This document shows, piece by piece, positions 25,329 through 34,011 of a stretch of DNA of 36,463 nt. Location of the stretch: positions 1-36,463 of the forward strand of contig JAHHGS010000117.1 in NCBI GenBank assembly GCA_019359715.1. The letters run 5' to 3'. Within the stretch, counting starts at the first letter, position 1, and every line of letters begins with the position of its first letter. The notes below the pieces were generated by a model, which did no database searches, was not told the origin of the DNA, and was given only the letters and a program-made list of their open reading frames with translations. The translations under genes and the position numbers were made by a program. This stretch comes from Aphanocapsa sp. GSE-SYN-MK-11-07L (GTDB lineage: Bacteria; Cyanobacteriota; Cyanobacteriia; Thermosynechococcales; Thermosynechococcaceae).

Positions 25329-25874
25329 TTATTTCAGGTCAAGGACACCATTGTCTTTTAGCTTCGGGTTGAAGCGCAGCGGTTCTTGCAGATGGCGGGC
25401 CTGCAAGACAGCCAAAATTTCAGCTTCAATCCGACGAGCAGCGTTTTTAAGAATTTTTTGCTGGGCAATTTCTTCTAGCTGTGGATCGGTATAACCAGCC
25501 CGTTCTGCTGGGGTCATGTTGGCTTTGACGTCGATTGGTTGCTCCCAGGTGTGGCGATCGCCTGCATTGCCGGGGGGGACAGTTTCATTTTCACTGATCC
25601 AAGCCGCTTGAATTTGCTCTAAGGCGGTTCGACTGGGGCGATCAATCATCTGGAGCTTGATCCAGTGGCAGAGTTGCGGTTGGCGAACCAGATGCTGCTT
25701 GAGACTCAGGTAAATATCCCGCGAGTAGCCAACGTATTGTAGGGAATAGTCTGCTGCAAAAATAGCGTAGGCGCCAACCTGACCGGCAAACTGGCTCGGC
25801 AGCAAACCCTGCCCATCAACATAAGCAATATAGTCAAGTTGGCTCAGGGGAGTAACAGAGATTTCAGCAGGCAT
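25329..25874 (-). CDS. GIY-YIG domain protein
   Basis: This is a conserved cyanobacterial GIY-YIG protein. The GIY-like segment is VGAYAIF and the YIG-like segment is LQYVGYSRDIYLSLKQHL. A conserved C-terminal block reads LRFNPKLKDNGVLDLK. The domain normally forms a nuclease site; the key Arg and Glu positions appear retained (SRDI, EAEI), so activity is possible but unproven. I start at ATG 25874; the frame is open 13 codons further. It is upstream of the IMPase gene and likely co-transcribed with it. Confidence 0.82.
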   Translation of the reverse strand: MPAEISVTPLSQLDYIAYVDGQGLLPSQFAGQVGAYAIFAADYSLQYVGYSRDIYLSLKQHLVRQPQLCHWIKLQMIDRPSRTALEQIQAAWISENETVPPGNAGDRHTWEQPIDVKANMTPAERAGYTDPQLEEIAQQKILKNAARRIEAEILAVLQARHLQEPLRFNPKLKDNGVLDLK

Positions 25875-26009
25875 CGACAACGGGTAATTCCAGTAATCAC
25901 TCCTAGTATGCATTAGGTAACGATGAGAATTAGAAAATTTCCCTGATTCTGACTGGAATTATTTAATTATTACAACCATCTACTGGTTGCCGCGATCGCC
26001 CAACCTGAC

Positions 26010-27494
26010 TTAAATTCCACCGTCATTCCCCAAAGGCAGAAAAATAGTCAAAGTTTCGCCTCGATCCGCCGCTTTGCGGACAATTAATTTTCCTCCCAAA
26101 GCGTGAAAAAGCGTTTTCGTGACCGGCAGGCTAAGACTGAGGTTGCCCGTTTCGGGCTGGAGCATCAGCACCTGTCCAACCGATTTCAGGGGTGAACAGT
26201 TGAGCAAAGAATTTGCTCGTGCAGGTCTAACTGAACGATTAGCTGGCGAGGAGGGCTTGCTAGTTCCACCACAGGAGTAGGAGCCTGTTTGCGATCGCAG
26301 CTCCAGCTTGAGTTGATCGCCAGCCAGCATCACCTCAACTTGGATGTCGCTGCCCGTGGGTAAACTGTGGCTGAAATGGGTAATCAGCCCCGTCAACACC
26401 TGATCGAGCAACACCGGGTCACTCACGACCGCTGGCAGTTGAGGCGGCAGCAAGACCTCTAATGAGAGACTGCGGCGAGCGGCTTGCTGCTGCCAGCGCG
26501 GAATCCCCTCTTGCAGCATTTCGGCCAGTGAAACAGCAGTCAAGCCAGTGCTTGGATTCAAAGAGGGCGATGTCACCAGTTCGGCGGCCCGAAAAATCAA
26601 GTTAAAGTGATCGATTTGCTCTGTACATTCTCGATGCACCAGCCCTAAGCGCTTTGTCACCTCAGCCGGCAAATCAGCCCGTTTTAAGACCAAACTAACC
26701 AAGGTGCGAATCGTAGACAGGGGCGTGCGAACCTCGTGGGCGATCGCCTGTAACAGCTCAATATCAATCCCTTGCCGCGCTTTTTCGTCCCCGCTTACAG
26801 GCGGCTGAGGAGTCAGGCTGCGGCTGGAAGTTTCTTCAACCGGCTTGGCGGCGGGAACAGAGCCGGCCAACAGCAGCCGACTAAAGCGAGCCACCGTCTG
26901 GTAACTCGGTGCTTGCATGGACAGAGATGCTCCCCAGTGATCAAATAGCTCTAAGTTGGCAGAGCGGGTGAGCAGCAAGCGCGATCGCAGCACCTGCCAA
27001 GCTTGCCGAAGGGTTGTTGGCGCAAACGAAAATTGAAAGCTAGCCTGACCTGTGACGGTGGTGCCCAGCACCATTAAGAGGCCAAATTCGCGGGTTAAAA
27101 CTAAACAAAATTGCTCCGTTGCCAACGGATCGTCCGCTAATAAAGCAACCGTCTGAAGTAACTGATCTGTCTCAGGTTGGGTATCAGTGGCAGGTAAAAG
27201 TGGATAGGTGGGAGCAGCCGTAAACAGCCAGGTCGCGAACTGCTCAGGAGCCTGACTAAACACAGGCGTTGGCCCGGCCAGCACTAATCCATCGACAAGA
27301 GAGTGAGTTGAAGATTGCAGTAGGCCAGTCAGGGCCGCGATCGCAGTTTGCCATTGTGCCTCAGCAGCAATTCCCTCTGGCAAGGAAATCTCTTCTGGCT
27401 CTAGGACTGCCAGCACCTGGCTCAGGGTGGGGAGTTGCCAAGTCAGAGCCTGATCGTCAGGCGGAGAAATCGCTGATCGAGAAATGGAAACCAT
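26010..27494 (-). CDS. sensor histidine kinase with degenerate ATP-binding domain
   Basis: This 494-residue soluble protein has a cyanobacterial N-terminal sensory region (about 20-200), then HisKA with H253 in IAHEVRTPLSTIRT (EVRTP matching the H-box). The C-terminal HATPase-like region (about 340-490) is unusual: the N-box Asn position reads in VLTGLITHFSH, and the expected DTGxG glycine box is replaced by a Ser/Pro-rich stretch. LGGKLIV and LTIFLPL near the end are kept. It may be a pseudokinase or a subfamily that has diverged; a similar degenerate form seems usual in its cyanobacterial relatives (memory, not checked). No regulator is adjacent. Confidence 0.82.
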   Translation of the reverse strand: MVSISRSAISPPDDQALTWQLPTLSQVLAVLEPEEISLPEGIAAEAQWQTAIAALTGLLQSSTHSLVDGLVLAGPTPVFSQAPEQFATWLFTAAPTYPLLPATDTQPETDQLLQTVALLADDPLATEQFCLVLTREFGLLMVLGTTVTGQASFQFSFAPTTLRQAWQVLRSRLLLTRSANLELFDHWGASLSMQAPSYQTVARFSRLLLAGSVPAAKPVEETSSRSLTPQPPVSGDEKARQGIDIELLQAIAHEVRTPLSTIRTLVSLVLKRADLPAEVTKRLGLVHRECTEQIDHFNLIFRAAELVTSPSLNPSTGLTAVSLAEMLQEGIPRWQQQAARRSLSLEVLLPPQLPAVVSDPVLLDQVLTGLITHFSHSLPTGSDIQVEVMLAGDQLKLELRSQTGSYSCGGTSKPSSPANRSVRPARANSLLNCSPLKSVGQVLMLQPETGNLSLSLPVTKTLFHALGGKLIVRKAADRGETLTIFLPLGNDGGI

Positions 27495-27637
27495 GACCGA
27501 AATTATTGCAACACCTGCGTTGACCTTATCCGGTTTGGGGGTCTGACTACCAGGGTTGCAACCGTACTCCTTTGGGGTGATTTCCCCTAAAGTGAGTTAT
27601 GCTGCCTGAAGTTTTTGGCGAGAGAGCGGCTTCGAGA

Positions 27638-28054
27638 TCAACCGTGATTGTACAGAGAAAATGCACGGTCAATCCAGATAACGTGAAAGATGTTCTGATC
27701 CCGATAGCCGACCATCGGGGCTTTCCCAAAAAATCGGAATGCAATAAAGTTAACGTCTTCTTTCATGTGAGTGGGAATACCCGAACGAACCGCATCCCTG
27801 CTAATTCGTTCATAACCTACACCATGTCTAGAGGATGAACTGATTTCATTCCAGGTTATTTGGCTTAACTTATGCAGAGTGTCAGCAAAGGCTGCTTTTT
27901 CATCTTTGTTGCAAGCAGATAAACAATAATCTTTTCTCAAAAAATACAGGGAGAAAATAGGTTTTTGTTGCTCTGGAGAAGTGTCTCGCGTTTGAACAGG
28001 AGTAGCAATTTTTTTGCCTTTCTCCTTTTTGGCAATAATTCGCCTTGAAGCCAC
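27638..28054 (-). CDS. putative toxin partner of Panacea-domain protein
   Basis: This 138-residue gene starts at GTG 28054, whose first base is the last base of the TAG stop of the Panacea gene (TAGTG overlap), so the two are translationally coupled. The N-terminus is basic (about 1-25). The body has a conserved-looking FSLYFLRKDYCLSACNKDEK part and an end block with FRFFGKAPMVGYRD and FHVIWIDR that recalls RelE-like fold toxins. I do not recognise a named family with certainty. Context (small, overlapping, with an antitoxin-like neighbour) suggests a toxin. Confidence 0.7.
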   Translation of the reverse strand: MASRRIIAKKEKGKKIATPVQTRDTSPEQQKPIFSLYFLRKDYCLSACNKDEKAAFADTLHKLSQITWNEISSSSRHGVGYERISRDAVRSGIPTHMKEDVNFIAFRFFGKAPMVGYRDQNIFHVIWIDRAFSLYNHG

Positions 28055-28503
28055 TAGACTGCTTCGCTATTAACTAACTGAGTCTTGAAAAATTCTTTCA
28101 TTGAACTCGCTGTAATCACCCCTCCATTAGCAATGGCATTTTTCCAAGGTGGTTCATCATGGGTCATATTACAGAGTTTCCAGGCAGAAAATTGGCCATG
28201 AACTTGGTAAACTTCGTCCAGAAGTTCTCGCGTCCGCTCATCGTAGACACTGAAGTCTAGATCAGTAGGGCGCGGAATAGCATTGAGTCCAAGATGCTTG
28301 TAGGCGGAATATAGGTCAGGTACAACAGGACCATGCGTCCAGGCTTCGATTCTCTCCTCAAATAGAGGTTCATCGTATAGAGCCAGATGAAATCCTTGAG
28401 CGTAGTAAACTAGTTTTTGAAGTTTTAGATTTGAAATTAGATCACCTGAATCTTCATCTGTCAAAGATAAAAAATATTTTGCTACATCCTGGCAGCCAAG
28501 CAT
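28054..28503 (-). CDS. Panacea-domain (DUF4065/SocA-like) protein, putative antitoxin
   Basis: This 149-residue protein shows the Panacea core: NLKLQKLVYYAQGFHLALYD, then EAWTHGPVVPDLYSAYK. The domain occurs in SocA and in a wide class of antitoxins (PanA) paired with different toxins. A good ribosome site, GGAGGT, lies 4 bp before the ATG at 28503. The promoter and palindrome upstream are described separately. Gene order here is antitoxin first, then toxin-like gene with a one-base overlap. An alternative is that it is a stand-alone phage or defence-associated protein. Confidence 0.88.
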   Translation of the reverse strand: MLGCQDVAKYFLSLTDEDSGDLISNLKLQKLVYYAQGFHLALYDEPLFEERIEAWTHGPVVPDLYSAYKHLGLNAIPRPTDLDFSVYDERTRELLDEVYQVHGQFSAWKLCNMTHDEPPWKNAIANGGVITASSMKEFFKTQLVNSEAV

Positions 28504-28532
28504 AACTACCTCCGTTTATGACACCAAAACAA

Positions 28533-28584
28533 GTGAGCGTGCTAGCTTTGCTCACATTAACTCTATTGTAAGGTAGTGCGTCAA
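28533..28584 (-). promoter_or_regulatory. promoter and operator-like palindrome of the TA-like pair
   Basis: On the minus strand TTGACG (28584-28579) is followed, after 17 bp, by GTTAAT (28561-28556), an acceptable sigma-70-type pair. Just downstream is gtgagc..gctcac (28533-28538 with 28550-28555), a palindrome with an 11-bp spacer near the expected transcription start. Autoregulation by the encoded pair is plausible but not shown. Confidence 0.6.
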
Positions 28585-28724
28585 ATCGGCTTCTTAGGCA
28601 TCTAGGCCTCAACGTCAGATAAAGACTTGAATGCTTAAGTACCTGCAAATATGGGCTTGTCAGCCTTGCGGATCGAGTTTGACAAAAAAATGCTGAAGCT
28701 ACTGACTGCTGTCAGGCTGGTTAA

Positions 28725-30080
28725 ATGTCTGCGATCGCCCAACCCGTTGATATTTTGATTCTCTCGAATGGCCCCGGCGAATTGGCAACCTGGGTGCGCC
28801 CGGTCGTTAAAGCCCTTCGATCGCGGTTGGGTAATGATCCTGATCAGGTGAGAATTTCGCTGGTGCTGTCACCCTGCGTCAATGCGAGTGGCCAGGAAGC
28901 AGCGATCGCCAGTCGCTACCCAGAGATCAATCGGGTGCAAGCGGCGGCTGATTTTAATCGCTTTTTGCTCTGGGGGCAGGCCCGCGATCGCTGGGACTGG
29001 CGCAGGCGGGGCGTCGTCTTGTTTTTAGGCGGGGATCAGTTTTTTACGGTTGTAATTGGCAAGCGTCTGGGCTACCGCACCGTCACCTATGCCGAGTGGC
29101 AGGCTCGCTGGCCGAGATGGGTAGATCGGTTTGGTTTGGCTCAGCCCCATTTGCAAGCTGAAATTCCATCCCGCTATGCCCACAAGCTGAAGGTGGTTGG
29201 AGACTTGATGGCGGAAGCTGCTCAAATTGACCCCGCCCAGCAGCAAGCGATCGCCAATCAATTAAACTTGACTGCTGACCAAGAGCTAATTGGGCTGCTG
29301 CCAGGTTCCAAGCCGCTCAAACTGGGGCTGGGGGTGCCGCTGTCGGTGACGATCGCAGAGCAGATTCACCAAAGCCGTCCCCAAACTCAGTTTGTGATTC
29401 CGGTGGCTCCCACCTTAGATCTGGTTAGCTTAGCCCGCTACGCCGACCCAAAACAAAACCGCTTAATTTCGGTGATTCAGGCTGGAGCGGCCAACTTGGT
29501 TGAGCCAAGGTCAGCAATTCCCTACTTAGAAACTGAGCGCGGTCTGCGGATCTACCTCTGGACAGCAACCCCAGCCCACGACCTGCTGGCTCAGTGTCAG
29601 CTTTGCTTGACGACGATTGGCGCTAACACGGCTGAACTAACGGCGTTAGCCGTCCCAATGCTGGTGCTCTTACCAACCCAACAGCAAGACGTGATGCGGG
29701 CCTGGGATGGTCTACCCGGTCTACTCGCCAACTTGCCGATTATTGGTCGATTTTGGGCAGTGATCATTCTGTGGATTGTGATTGGTCAGGGGCTAGGCTG
29801 GCGAACCTGGTGGCAAATTTGGGCCGGAAAAACCATCAATTGGGACTTAGTTAAAACAGGACTGGGATTACGAGCCTGGCCAAATATCTGGGCCGGCCGA
29901 GAGATTGTCCCGGAACTGGTTGGCCCACTCACGGCTCAAACGGTCGCTGACCAAGCAATAGCCTTACTCGCAGACCCTGAACGGCGATCGCAAATGCAAA
30001 TGGAGCTAAAGAAAATTCGCGGCGAAACCGGCGCAGCCCTCAAACTAGCCCAACTTGTAGTTGATGCCTTAGAGTTGTGA
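28725..30080 (+). CDS. lipid-A-disaccharide synthase-related protein
   Basis: This 451-residue protein matches the cyanobacterial family annotated as lipid-A-disaccharide synthase-related (TIGR03492). It is a GT-B-fold-like protein with IGLLPGSKPLKLGLG and TTIGANTAELTALAVPML in the donor-binding half. An unusual hydrophobic segment (about 345-360, WAVIILWIVIGQGLG) may contact the membrane. Its reaction is unproven and it should not be equated with LpxB. The start is ATG 28725. It is divergent from the TA-like pair and convergent with the ferredoxin gene, 30 bp between stops. Confidence 0.88.
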   Translation: MSAIAQPVDILILSNGPGELATWVRPVVKALRSRLGNDPDQVRISLVLSPCVNASGQEAAIASRYPEINRVQAAADFNRFLLWGQARDRWDWRRRGVVLFLGGDQFFTVVIGKRLGYRTVTYAEWQARWPRWVDRFGLAQPHLQAEIPSRYAHKLKVVGDLMAEAAQIDPAQQQAIANQLNLTADQELIGLLPGSKPLKLGLGVPLSVTIAEQIHQSRPQTQFVIPVAPTLDLVSLARYADPKQNRLISVIQAGAANLVEPRSAIPYLETERGLRIYLWTATPAHDLLAQCQLCLTTIGANTAELTALAVPMLVLLPTQQQDVMRAWDGLPGLLANLPIIGRFWAVIILWIVIGQGLGWRTWWQIWAGKTINWDLVKTGLGLRAWPNIWAGREIVPELVGPLTAQTVADQAIALLADPERRSQMQMELKKIRGETGAALKLAQLVVDALEL

Positions 30081-30110
30081 ACCTGATTAGTTCACTTTCC
30101 TCTGTATTTC

Positions 30111-30338
30111 TCAACCTGGCGTTTTTTGCAGTTCTGGTCGTTCTTCCGGCACGATCGCCCCTTCTACAGGGCAAACCTGCAAACAAATGCCACAATCAAT
30201 GCAGGTTGAAAAATCAATCCAATACCAATCCGTCCCAACAGTGTTTTTACCAGGGCCAGGATGAATGCAGGCGACTGGACAAGCATCAACGCAATCCGCT
30301 ACACCTTCGCAAACATTGGTCACAATTGTATGAGCCAC
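30111..30338 (-). CDS. two-cluster bacterial-type ferredoxin
   Basis: This 75-residue protein carries two Fe-S clusters. Cys 10, 16, 20 (C-x5-C-x3-CP) and 24 belong to the first motif, and Cys 46, 49, 52 and 56 (CIDCGICLQVCP) to the second, so the binding sets can share a cysteine as in 8Fe-8S/7Fe ferredoxins. It is a soluble electron carrier of unknown partner. I chose GTG 30338 because AGGGAG lies eight bases upstream and homologues start M(A/S)HTIVT; an ATG 14 codons upstream (30380) is an alternative. It is convergent with the glycosyltransferase-like gene. Confidence 0.9.
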   Translation of the reverse strand: MAHTIVTNVCEGVADCVDACPVACIHPGPGKNTVGTDWYWIDFSTCIDCGICLQVCPVEGAIVPEERPELQKTPG

Positions 30339-30461
30339 ACCCGATTCTCCCTGGATTGAGTCTATTAAGTCTAAGGTCATCCGTTCTCATTTTGCCATCA
30401 AACCTAGACCGCATGCGAAAATAGAAGCATCTGCTGGCTGCTCACCTATTAACCCAAAGCT

Positions 30462-31244
30462 ATGCCTGTCACTATTCCTCAACTCCGTCAGTGGAAGCAG
30501 CAAAGTCGCCCGATCACCGTCCTGACGGCTTGGGATTGGGCGATCGCCGCCCTGCTTGACCAAGCTGGCGTCGATGTAATTTTAGTTGGGGATTCTCTGG
30601 CAATGGTGGCGTTGGGCTATTCCACCACATTGCCCATTACTCTAGACGAGATGCTGCATCATACCAAAGCGGTCAGACGCGGTGTCAGTCGGGCCCTAGT
30701 GGTTTGTGATTTACCCTTTATGACCTATCAAGAAAGCGCCCAGCAGGCGTTGCATTCTGCGGGTCGGGTGCTGAAAGAAACCGGAGCCCAGGCTGTCAAA
30801 GTGGAAGGCGGCTATCCGGCCATGATTGACACTATTGAGCATTTAGTCCAGGCTGGAATTCCGGTCATGGGGCATGTGGGCTTAAGACCGCAGTCCGTTC
30901 ATCAGTTGGGCGGCTATTGGCAACAGGGTAAAACCCCAGCCGCTGCGGCCGAAATTTTGCAACAGGCGATCGCCCTCCAAGCAGCAGGGGCGTTTGCAAT
31001 TATCTTGGAGCACATTCCGGCTGACTTGGGTCACAAAATTAGTCAACAGTTGAGCATACCCACGATCGGGATTGGGGCTGGCCCCCACTGCGATGGCCAG
31101 GTGCTAGTGACAGCAGATGTGCTGGGTCTGTCAGAACGACAGCCCCCCTTTGCCAAGCCCTACGCCAATCTCCGTCAAACGATTACTCAGGCGGTGCAAG
31201 ATTATTGTGCGGAAGTCAAAAATCATCAGTTTCCGCCAACTTAA
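30462..31244 (+). CDS. panB: 3-methyl-2-oxobutanoate hydroxymethyltransferase
   Basis: PanB makes ketopantoate from alpha-ketoisovalerate and 5,10-methylene-tetrahydrofolate, the first step to pantothenate and CoA. This 260-residue protein has LTAWDWA near the N-terminus, [12 protein letters not shown] with D43 and S44 in the Mg2+ site, the KVEGG block, [16 protein letters not shown] and the [14 protein letters not shown] block; these are diagnostic. It stands alone, with pyrE convergent 17 bp away. Confidence 0.97.
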   Translation: MPVTIPQLRQWKQQSRPITVLTAWDWAIAALLDQAGVDVILVGDSLAMVALGYSTTLPITLDEMLHHTKAVRRGVSRALVVCDLPFMTYQESAQQALHSAGRVLKETGAQAVKVEGGYPAMIDTIEHLVQAGIPVMGHVGLRPQSVHQLGGYWQQGKTPAAAAEILQQAIALQAAGAFAIILEHIPADLGHKISQQLSIPTIGIGAGPHCDGQVLVTADVLGLSERQPPFAKPYANLRQTITQAVQDYCAEVKNHQFPPT

Positions 31245-31261
31245 TGACTCGGCAGGAAGGA

Positions 31262-31864
31262 TTAAGTTTGGTTGTTTAATTCCGACCAGCGCTTTTGCAG
31301 CTCAGGAATCGTAAACAAAGCCCCAAAGTTTAGCCCCTGAGATTGATATAGCTCTGCCCCACCCTGCTGGCGATCGACAATTGCCAGCACTGTATCGACT
31401 TGGTACCCAGCTTGTCGCAGGCGATCAACCGCTTTCATTGCTGACTGCCCTGTGGTGACAACATCTTCAACCACAACAATTTGCGTGCCTGGGGGTAAAG
31501 TCGGGCCTTCAATGTACGCCTGGGTACCGTGACCTTTGGCTTCTTTGCGAATAATCAGCGCTGGGTAGCCAGGCGGAGATTCGTAGGCAGAAACCACGCT
31601 CACCGCCGTCACAATTGGGTCGGCGCCCAATGTCAACCCGGCAACTGCTTCGGCATTGGTTGGCAGATGAGCCAAAAACAGTTTGCCCACTAACAGAGCG
31701 CCTCTGGGGTTAAGCGTCACCTGCTTACAGTTGATGTAGTAGCTGCTTTTTTGACCCGAAGAAAGGATAAAATCTCCCGATTGATAAGCGCGCTGACAAA
31801 CCAAATCGAGCAACTCAGCCGATAAAATCTGGGTTGGTTCAATCGGAGATGGCATTAAAGGCAT
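31262..31864 (-). CDS. pyrE: orotate phosphoribosyltransferase
   Basis: PyrE joins orotate to PRPP to give OMP in pyrimidine synthesis. The PRPP motif VVVEDVVTTGQSAM is complete, with an upstream SSGQKSSYYINCK block and GLTLGADPI. I start at ATG 31864 (MPLMPSPIEPTQ), about 200 residues; another ATG at 31855 is equally possible. The open frame begins 18 codons earlier, with a leader that looks non-homologous (Cys/Phe-rich). It is convergent with panB. Confidence 0.95.
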   Translation of the reverse strand: MPLMPSPIEPTQILSAELLDLVCQRAYQSGDFILSSGQKSSYYINCKQVTLNPRGALLVGKLFLAHLPTNAEAVAGLTLGADPIVTAVSVVSAYESPPGYPALIIRKEAKGHGTQAYIEGPTLPPGTQIVVVEDVVTTGQSAMKAVDRLRQAGYQVDTVLAIVDRQQGGAELYQSQGLNFGALFTIPELQKRWSELNNQT

Positions 31865-32035
31865 AAAACAAGGCGACCCAAAGCAATGGTAATCAGCACA
31901 GAAACTTAAGAATGACAAACATCTGTTAACAGGTCAACTCTAAATCTTTGCCTTTGCAAGATTCAAGGTGATCGCAAGTTAAGTCAATTCTGCTCATATC
32001 GTGCCATCTAGGGGAGAATAAAAGGGCATACTAAA

Positions 32036-32059
32036 CTTTAGTAATTGCTTTAGTAATTG
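32036..32059 (+). promoter_or_regulatory. 12-bp tandem repeat upstream of secreted-protein gene
   Basis: Two perfect copies of ctttagtaattg (32036-32047, 32048-32059) lie about 45 bp before the ATG of the next gene, in an A/T-rich promoter zone. They could be binding sites for a regulator or chance; only the repeat is seen. Confidence 0.5.
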
Positions 32060-32104
32060 AGATCCTTAGGCTAAAATTTAGCAAAACGTGTGGGAGGTAA
32101 GGCG

Positions 32105-32563
32105 ATGGGTATCAAGGTCAAAGCTGCAATCTGCGCTGGGGTAATGCTGGCCTGTTTCAGCGGCATTTCAGAAGCAATGGCCAACCCTAGAAGGGTTGAT
32201 CCCGATAGCTTGCCCTTAAAAAGTGTGAGTTTTCCTCAGCAGATCGACAGCGTGAGCGATTTTAACCGTTATTGGGTAGATGACACCATTGGCGGCGGCG
32301 CCATGTTTATATTTGGGGCGCCTACCTTTAACGATATTCGATTGACTCGCGCTGGTCAGAGAATCGAGCGGTTTTACCAGGATGTTCTGCGGCAGCAGGG
32401 TGACTCGCCAATTGTGCGCACCCGCGATCTAGAAAGTCCCTTCTGTGAATCTTTGCAGGGCACTCCGGCTTGCAGTGTGGTGGTTCAAGCTCCGCCGCCG
32501 CCAGCCCCTCAGCCTTTTATCCCCGCACCACCGCCCCCAGCGCCGGTGCCTGCTCTCTACTGA
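32105..32563 (+). CDS. secreted protein with proline-rich C-terminus
   Basis: This 152-residue protein starts at ATG 32105 behind a strong GGGAGGT ribosome site. The first ~26 residues form a signal peptide (MGIKVKAAICAGVMLACFSG, cleavage likely near SEAMA). The mature part has paired Cys residues (ESPFCESLQ and TPACSVVV) that may form a disulfide, and ends with a tail of alternating Pro/Ala (QAPPPPAPQPFIP, then PAPVPALY). I recognise no named domain. It is likely periplasmic or wall-associated. Confidence 0.8.
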   Translation: MGIKVKAAICAGVMLACFSGISEAMANPRRVDPDSLPLKSVSFPQQIDSVSDFNRYWVDDTIGGGAMFIFGAPTFNDIRLTRAGQRIERFYQDVLRQQGDSPIVRTRDLESPFCESLQGTPACSVVVQAPPPPAPQPFIPAPPPPAPVPALY

Positions 32564-32603
32564 GACATTCACTAACTGAAAATTTTGAGATTGGAATCGT
32601 TAA

Positions 32604-32676
32604 TCCAGGGTGCAGGAGTTGAACCTGCCTGGGGCGAATTATGAGCTCGCTGCCTAAACCGCTCGGCCAACCCTGG
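32604..32676 (-). tRNA. tRNA with CAU anticodon (probably tRNA-Ile2, else elongator Met)
   Basis: Read on the minus strand it is a complete cloverleaf: acceptor CCAGGGT/ACCCTGG, D arm GCCGAGCGGTTTAGGC, anticodon stem GCGAG/TTCGC with loop CTCATAA (anticodon CAT at 32643-32641), T arm GCAGG TTCAACT CCTGC. The discriminator is A and CCA is not encoded. The C1-G72 pair and D arm differ from the initiator, and the D arm and CTCATAA loop resemble chloroplast trnI-CAU, where C34 is changed to lysidine and reads AUA. Met remains possible. Confidence 0.9.
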
Positions 32677-32748
32677 TGGTTACTTCAAAGGTTTCTTTAC
32701 TAATATACTCTCTCTGGTTACGGGCTATGGCATTGGCAATTATCCTAG

Positions 32749-33245
32749 CAAACTAGACGGGAGTCCCCGCGCTCTACCCAAAGGGTGAGCGTCGGGGAGA
32801 AAGGCGCGGCGGTGAGGAGTCCAACTCCCGAACGATTTTGACCATCGCTCAAAGAATTGAGCGGCGTTGGCAAGGCAGTCTTGTTGGCGGGTTCCCCGAC
32901 ATAAAAGAACTGCCGCGATGAATCGCCAAATGACCCAGAAACGTAGCCAAATCCGCTGTAAAATACAAGAAATACGTGCAGGGTTGATATTCCCCTGATC
33001 CGGTTCGCTTTTAACCGACAACTGGAGTTGACCGACCCGTAGGCAATGCCGCAAGTCCCCCGTTTCTAACGTTGCAATAGAAAGCAAAATCAAATCAGCA
33101 AGCCTCCAACGCGAGAGAAATAATTCAAAGTGGTCGTGGACGTCCTGATCACTGTAAAACGCTCGAATCGGCTAACCAGAGGTAGAACTCGCGCCGTGGG
33201 AGAAGCCCGCGCTGTCTGCTTGCAGCAGCGTCGGGAGTACGTCAC
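32749..33245. mobile_element. IS200/IS605-like remnant with end hairpins
   Basis: This gene-free stretch has at its left edge tagacgggagtcccc followed by a hairpin (tccccg 32764-32769 with cgggga 32793-32798, gctc/gagc and accc/gggt inside). At its right edge is a second, similar hairpin (cccg 33206-33209, gctg/cagc, cggg 33232-33235). The same start and hairpin recur at 36350. A minus-strand frame (32740-33093) carries a peptide (ETGDLRHCLRVGQL) that I only loosely associate with TnpB-type tails. No intact transposase remains, so I read it as an eroded element. The rest of the gap to 33327 shows nothing more. Confidence 0.45.
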
Positions 33246-33327
33246 TTTTCAGGCAGCCTCTCAATTTCACAAATCCACCAAGATTGCTATATGCTAGATG
33301 GCTGTAGCTGCTCTGGGGTTGTATTTT

Positions 33328-34011
33328 ATGAAGCTAAGCTCCAGTCTTTCCACCACGCTTACCCTTCTAGGATTTATGCTGGCGCTGGGGATTATTAGCG
33401 CTGCCGCAGGCTATATGTTCGGTCGCAGCTCCCTGATGGGAGTGACTCAACCTTCAATTAATCCAATTCTGGGTGGCAGTGCTGACCTCGCCCCCAAGCA
33501 GGGTGATGGGTTTCTAAAAGAAAAAGAGATTATTGCCAATGTAGAAGCTGAGATTAAGGGAGCAAAGAAGCCCAACTCAGACCAGAAATCCGATCAAAAG
33601 CCCAGCAGCGAAACTGATCAATCCTCTCCCAGTCCAAGCCCCAGCCCTGAAGCGAAGCAGAATGTAAAGTTCCCAGTCACGAGCCAAGATAAGGGGGTTA
33701 GCTTAGAGGTGCGATCGGTAGAGCAGCAGGGAGAAAACGTGGTTCTGAACGTTGCAATTAAAAACAGCAGCGATCGCGATGTTCAGTTTCTGTACACTTT
33801 CCTGGATGTCACCGATCAAGAAGGACAGGCGCTGACGGCAACAACCAGCGGTTTAGCCACAGAGTTAGTAGCCAAGAGCGATCCTTCTCTAGGGACAATT
33901 TCGATTCCCAAAGCCGTCCTGGGGGAAAGTAAGCAGATTTCTTTGAACCTGTCTGACTACCCCGCTCAGGAGCTAAAGCTGCAAATTTCTAACCTGCCAA
34001 TCCCAAATTAA
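33328..34011 (+). CDS. membrane-anchored protein with C-terminal beta domain
   Basis: This protein has an N-terminal hydrophobic helix ([19 protein letters not shown]), a charged, Ser/Pro/Lys-rich linker (about 70-125, including [10 protein letters not shown]), and a C-terminal ~110-residue region with a DUF4352/FixG-like pattern ([22 protein letters not shown]). The layout suggests one membrane span with the beta domain outside the cytoplasm, or the reverse. I start at the ATG 33328 ([16 protein letters not shown]); an ATG 10 codons upstream is in frame. Its stop overlaps the convergent PSRP-3 gene by four bases. Confidence 0.8.
   Translation: MKLSSSLSTTLTLLGFMLALGIISAAAGYMFGRSSLMGVTQPSINPILGGSADLAPKQGDGFLKEKEIIANVEAEIKGAKKPNSDQKSDQKPSSETDQSSPSPSPSPEAKQNVKFPVTSQDKGVSLEVRSVEQQGENVVLNVAIKNSSDRDVQFLYTFLDVTDQEGQALTATTSGLATELVAKSDPSLGTISIPKAVLGESKQISLNLSDYPAQELKLQISNLPIPN

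Noticed and set aside
27599-27838. Plus-strand frame over the toxin-like gene
   Set aside because: Complement of the minus-strand gene, with no independent signals.
32740-33093. Minus-strand 117-codon frame in the IS-like remnant
   Set aside because: It may be an eroded TnpB tail, but there is no start context or domain, so not annotated as a gene.
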